Assembly (NCBI GenBank): GCA_902363595.1
Contig: CABJAP010000001.1
Span: 372,001-436,000, forward strand
Direction: 5' to 3'
DNA: 64,000 nt
Source: Clostridia bacterium
GTDB lineage: Bacteria; Bacillota; Clostridia; Peptostreptococcales; Anaerovoracaceae
The stretch's first letter is position 1. Each line of letters begins with the position of its first letter. The notes beneath the pieces are model-generated. The model was not told where the DNA came from. It made no database searches and saw nothing but the letters and a program-made list of their open reading frames with translations. Below are positions 59,931 to 64,000 of this stretch, piece by piece. The position numbers and the translations under genes were made by a program.

Positions 59931-59959
59931 ATTATAGCACAATTGCAGTGCGGATTCAA
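59931..59959 (-). promoter_or_regulatory. Sigma-A promoter for alaS
   Basis: On the minus strand TTGAAT (59959-59954) and TATAAT (59936-59931) lie 17 bases apart, 41 bases before the alaS start. It falls in the gap just after the protease gene. Confidence 0.8.
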
Positions 59960-59968
59960 GGCTGCGCG

Positions 59969-62459
59969 CTATCTTATGTGTACCGGGGCGCTGTATTTTC
60001 CATAGACTTTCTTCTTTGCCGAATCGTATTTGTAAGCCCGGACCTTCACATAATAACGGGTGTCCTTTTTCAAGCCTTTTATGGTCTTTTTGGTGGATTT
60101 GGCATTGGCATAACTGCTCTTTTTAAAGGTTTTCGACCGGGAATATTTGATCTGGTAGCCGTCCGCACCACGGACTTTGTTATAGGACAGCATCATCTTT
60201 GTGCTTCTCTTTTTGCTGATCCGTTTGATATACGTTTTCCCGACCTTTACTTTGTTCCATTTGGCGTAAAGGGTATAATTCTTTTCTGCGCCTTTTTTGA
60301 TTACCGTAATTTTATGTTTCAAACGTTTGTCCGTATACCAGCCTTGAAAGCTGTACCCGGCTCTCGCCGGTTTTTTCAGCGATACTTTTTCGTTGTAGTA
60401 AAGGTCAGGGCTGTTTTTCGCCAGCCTGCCGCCGCCGGTTTTATAGCGGATGGAATAGCATGTCGTCACCGCGCAGCGGGCTGATTTGCCGCCTCTGTCT
60501 TTGGAAACGACGGTAATGTAAGCTTTCCCATAACCTTTTGCAAGGACCTTTCCCTTTTGGTCTACAGTTGCAATTTTGCTGTTGGACGTTTTCCAGGTGA
60601 CGCCTTTTTCTGTTGCATTGGATGGGGACACGGCTGCCTTTAAGGTAAAGGAAGCGCCTTTTTTTATTTTGGCGGAGGTTTTACTCAGCTTTACCGAATA
60701 AACGGCCTGCGGTATGGTGAGTTTGGCTAGATCCAAGACCCCGCCGGAGGCGACCTTACCTGCCAGGGAATCGGTTTTCCGCACACTCTTTTTGACTGTT
60801 TCTGCAACTTCCAGGGCAGAGAGGTCAGGATTGCAGGCGGCAATCAGGGCTGCGGCACCGGCGGCATGAGGGGCTGCCATGGAGGTGCCATACATAAATG
60901 TATATTTACCCCATGTCTAAAACCAGGATACTAGACGGCTGTCCACTTTTCGACAGACCACCACGGATCGCCAAGCTGGCATAGGTCGTCCCGACCTGAC
61001 CGACCTTCTCCTTTAGCGTGTATGGAATTTGAAGAAAAGCTAAGCCTTTTGTTACATCCGTAAACTGTAATTTCAACGACTGTTTCCCGGTGTTGAAAAA
61101 ATGCGCTTGATCCAGGGTATAAGTATAGTTGATTGAAGGATTCGTGTTTTTCGGCACGCCCCATTTTCCCGGCTCCAGACTGTCTTTCTCCTCATAGTCG
61201 GCAAATTCATCGCAGAGCTGCGTTCGCTGCGCAGGCGTGTAGATACCGGGAGTAAAGGAAGGTTCGTTGATTGTCGATAAAATATAAGATCCCGGTGCCG
61301 CCAGATCGACCGACGTTTTCCCGTAATTGGAATAAGGGGCCAAATCCCCGGAAGGATCGCTGGCGGCAACGGCGATGTTGTATGGGCTGTCCGCGCCGGC
61401 AGGGGAAATTAGCCCGCGGTCATTATCCTCGCTGTCGTTTCCGGCGCAGCAGAAAGAGACGGCGCCCTTTTCCCCGGTAATATCCATTACCCTTTTAAAC
61501 AGTTGGTTCATTGCCTTTATTTTAGGGGCATCTGGCGGGGTATAGTCCTCAGGGATCTCAGTATAGGAATTGTTGATCGCCGCCACGTCAACGCCCAGAT
61601 CCTGAACGTCGCTGATGTACCAATAGGCACGCAGCGCATTGTAAAGCTCGCCGTATCCATCGTCATCCAGCATTTTCAAGGCCATAAGCTTGATCTTCTG
61701 GTTGATGCCGCTGATGCCCACGCCATTATTCCCTGAGGCTCCAATGATACCCGAACAGTGCGTCCCATGCCCATTGTCGTCCATTGGCTCGGCGTCTTCG
61801 CTGACAAAATCATATCCGTATTTCCCCGGCAGCTTGTCCTGATGAGGATTGACCCACATATTGCTTATGAGGTCTTCATGGGTATAATCTATCCCGGTGT
61901 CGACGACGGCTACCACCTTAGAGCTTCCCGTTGTCCCTTTATCCCATAGTCTTTCCGGGTGCAGATCAGCGCCGGGGGTGCCGTCGCTCTGGCCGGTATT
62001 CTTTAGGGCCCACTGGGATGTTACATAGGGGTCGTCCGGCATTTTGCAGGCTTTTAACTGGTAATTGGGCGCGGCGATTTCTACTTGGCCGCTGGCTTTT
62101 AGTTTTTCCAGCAGTTGTTCCGTAGAGAGCTTCTCTGAACGCACCAGGGCGATGGTCGTTGTTTTTTGCGCCGCGCTTTTTTTGGCTGCGGACGGGCTTT
62201 GGGCGGATGGTTCTTTCGCAGCATGTTTGAAATTACAGGTGTCAGCAACCTGGATGCCATCCACATCCAGCGAAGCGGCGGCCGCCCTGCGGCTCATGCC
62301 CCCTTGTGTATCTTTGAGAAGGACGATGGCTTCCTCTTCTTTATAAGGCGGCTCTTTGCTGTCTTTTGAGCCTGTTTCCCAGGAAGAAGCTGCGAAGGAC
62401 GCAACTGAGGAAAAACACATCATCAGGGCCATGATGCCCGCTAACAGTTTCCCTTTCAT
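59969..62459 (-). pseudogene. Subtilisin-like S8 serine protease with repeats, frameshifted
   Basis: Two frames form one gene. The first (62459-60906) has a signal peptide (KLLAGIMALMMCFSSVASFA), a prodomain, the catalytic Asp in VVAVVDTGIDYTHED near residue 186 and His in NGHGTHCSG near 230, the oxyanion region, then an inserted domain. The second (open from 60916, to 59969) begins TWGKYTFMYGTSMAAPHAAG, which contains the catalytic Ser. It continues with a Big_2-like Ig domain (WKTSNSKIATVDQKGKV), an InlB-B-like repeat (GYSFQGWYTDKRL) and a fibronectin III-like domain (GYQIKYSRSKTFKKS). The frames differ by one base near 60910. The inserted domain also seems short. Its start overlaps the nitroreductase stop by four bases. 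It may be a pseudogene or a sequencing error. Confidence 0.8.
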
Positions 62460-62965
62460 TTTATATACCTTACCCGCGACGGATCAAAAAAACCTCTCGC
62501 TTCAGGAGCCTGATCAGGAACCCCCACGGCGATAAGGGCATACGGAATGCTGGTCACCCGCAGCAGTGCTTGGGCTTTCTCCACCCGGTGCTGGATCGGA
62601 TACATGCCGCACCAGCAAGTGCCGTAACCAAGATCTTCTGCCTGAAGGATCAGGTTTTCCGCCGCCGCCCCGCAGTCCTGAGGCCAGAAGCCGGAACAGA
62701 TTCCGGTTTGCAGCTCCGGTTTTGCGCAAATCACAATGGCTGCGGACGCGGTCCTGAGCATTCTGGCATATGGATTTATTTCCGTAAGTTTCTCTAGGAT
62801 CCCACGGTTTTCCACAACCAGGAATTCCCAAGGTCTGGTATTTCCGGCGCTGGGAGCCATCATAGCCGCTTCCAGCATCAGCTGAAAATGCTCCTGGGGA
62901 ATGACCACGCCCTTTTTATATTTGCGAATGCTGCGTCTGCTGCGAATTGCTTCTGTTACGTTCAT
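62456..62965 (-). CDS. Nitroreductase family protein
   Basis: A 169-residue FMN-dependent oxidoreductase-fold protein: NVTEAIRSRRSIRKYKKG at the N-terminus, APSAGNTRPWEFLVVEN near 37, and GAAAENLILQAEDLGYGTCW near 100, all typical of short nitroreductases that bind FMN at a dimer interface. The substrate is unknown; the family reduces many nitro-compounds, quinones and flavins. GAGGAGG precedes the ATG. It sits in an apparent operon between the SIR2-like gene and the protease. Confidence 0.93.
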   Translation of the reverse strand: MNVTEAIRSRRSIRKYKKGVVIPQEHFQLMLEAAMMAPSAGNTRPWEFLVVENRGILEKLTEINPYARMLRTASAAIVICAKPELQTGICSGFWPQDCGAAAENLILQAEDLGYGTCWCGMYPIQHRVEKAQALLRVTSIPYALIAVGVPDQAPEARGFFDPSRVRYIK

Positions 62966-62984
62966 CTTTTATAACCTCCTCGGT

Positions 62985-64000
62985 TTAATCCATATATTGC
63001 CTCGGCGCCCGGGCAAAAGCTTCAAAGGGAACATCTCCCCGATAATTCAAAATTGTATCTTTTCGAAGAAACCGCAGATAACGGGATTCTTCTTTTTCCA
63101 TTTCTTCAATGGATTTTCCTTCATAACCGTTGAAGACAGAGACTTTTAACGGCTCTGGACGCATTCTGCCTTGCTCGCTTTTTTTCAGCAGGGTTTTTAT
63201 ATGTATGTCTGCATGGGGAAAGGAATAGCCGCAGATCACAATGTGGTCCGCGTTGACAAGAGCTTCATAAGCATTTTCCCAAACGCGGCGGATATTGTCG
63301 CCGTACTGGACGAAATTTTTAAAATAGGTGGGCGGAATAATTACCGACGTCTGTTGACTGCCGCATTTTTCACATTTATGGGCGTTAAAATCCAGCAGGT
63401 TGTTGGCGGAAATATCCGCCGCTTCTTTCACTTGGATACATCCGCATTGGGTGCAGTAGAGCCAGTTCATGGAACCATGCAGCTTGAGCAGCCTAATCCC
63501 GTGTCCTTGGCGTGAAAAGCCATAATTGATGATTCTCCTTTGTGAAAACAATGCGTTATCCGCAAGGAGATCGTAATTGGTGGACAAAAAATCCACCTGA
63601 CGCCCGCTGCGGTCGCAGAGATTTTCCACCAGCTGCTTATGATAACTATCGATAATCTGATAATTATCTTCATTTCGCTTATGTTCGAGCTGGGATTCGA
63701 TGGCAAGGGCCATGCTGGCAACAATGGCATCCTTGTATTTCCTGACTTTCCCGCTTCCGGCATAGCTGCCTTCCACCTCAAGAATACCCAGAGCCTCCTC
63801 AAAAGACGGGAAAAGCATGGGTTTGGAGCAGCCCAAATCAATTCCAAAGTAACCATCAAAAAACGTAAAAAGATCCATTTTCACGTTTTTATAAAATGGA
63901 TTCTTCTCATCGTACCGCGTTTGAATCTCCCGGGATTCATCCATCGATTCCATATAGGCCCGGAATAATTCTTTCTGAAGGGGTGCCCCATCGCTTTTTG
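62985..64000 (-). CDS. SIR2-like protein, 5' end cut by window edge
   Basis: The frame is open to the right edge (337 readable residues; a partial codon remains at 63999-64000). The edge begins KSDGAPLQKELFRAY, consistent with the start of a SIR2-like NAD-binding fold. Further motifs are VDFLSTNYDLLADNAL (sirtuin-like NxD), LLKLHGSMNWLYC with the HG pair, a zinc-like CxxC set (CTQCGC and CEKCG), and HIVICGYSFPHADIHI. The ATG at 63953 is inside the frame and not necessarily the start. Such SIR2-like proteins include NAD-consuming effectors of phage defence as well as deacylases; which applies here cannot be determined. Confidence 0.8.
   Translation of the reverse strand, partial: KSDGAPLQKELFRAYMESMDESREIQTRYDEKNPFYKNVKMDLFTFFDGYFGIDLGCSKPMLFPSFEEALGILEVEGSYAGSGKVRKYKDAIVASMALAIESQLEHKRNEDNYQIIDSYHKQLVENLCDRSGRQVDFLSTNYDLLADNALFSQRRIINYGFSRQGHGIRLLKLHGSMNWLYCTQCGCIQVKEAADISANNLLDFNAHKCEKCGSQQTSVIIPPTYFKNFVQYGDNIRRVWENAYEALVNADHIVICGYSFPHADIHIKTLLKKSEQGRMRPEPLKVSVFNGYEGKSIEEMEKEESRYLRFLRKDTILNYRGDVPFEAFARAPRQYMD

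Noticed and set aside
62566..62797. Plus-strand frames opposite the nitroreductase
   Set aside because: They are short, without ribosome sites or motifs, and antisense to a gene with clear FMN-binding family signatures.

Overview
The window looks like a chromosomal segment of an anaerobic, endospore-forming member of the Clostridia (Bacillota). It carries a complete spoIIIAA-AH sporulation operon, a fused SecDF, RNase J, IreB, TlyA, HemZ and YlbF homologues, sigma-A promoters of the TTGACA-17-TATAAT type, and strong AGGAGG ribosome sites. Base composition is close to balanced. I cannot name a genus from the sequence alone.

Layout, left half. An ABC-class ATPase enters from the left edge (3-671), followed by an orphan 197-residue gene. 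Next is a TetR regulator with twin GACACNGTGTC operators that drives an RND efflux pump (1382-5730). A tRNA-Leu(CAA) precedes yajC, a small membrane protein and secDF (protein export). A long housekeeping run then follows: relA, dtd, a metallo-hydrolase, hemZ, hisS, aspS, nadD, yqeK, rsfS, leuS, RNase J, ylbF, a short M24 peptidase, efp, mltG, and a tRNA-modification pair resembling trmR and trhP. A CNNM/CorC-type membrane protein, an HD phosphohydrolase and a small coiled-coil protein close this part.

Layout, middle. The spoIIIA operon (30245-34605) encodes the mother-cell half of the feeding-tube channel; its SpoIIIAF is very short. It is followed by an Asp23-family protein, nusB, a Kae1/TsaD-like paralogue, xseA-xseB, ispA, dxs, tlyA and an aminotransferase, then mutS, a 56-residue membrane protein, mutL and miaA. 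In relatives, hfq and the aluminium-resistance/methionine gamma-lyase-like gene often follow miaA. Here a tyrosine recombinase and a secreted GLUG-repeat protein sit in between, and no hfq is seen.

Layout, right part. After the gamma-lyase-like gene and two membrane proteins comes a small LysM protein that resembles the SOS division inhibitor YneA. Its promoter is surrounded by three LexA-type boxes. Directly downstream is a roughly 280-base gene-free stretch with its own promoter, nested complementary segments and a strong terminator, which I read as a candidate structured RNA. From 54.4 kb the genes run on the minus strand: two related lipoproteins, two related acyl-CoA thioesterases, ruvX, ireB and alaS. 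Then come a frameshifted subtilisin-like secreted protease, a nitroreductase and a SIR2-like protein cut by the right edge.

Most of the window is ordinary conserved core. The items most worth a second look are the SOS/YneA locus, the adjacent RNA candidate, the coiled-coil insertion in the RND pump, the cut-down SpoIIIAF, the recombinase/GLUG insertion, and the broken protease.
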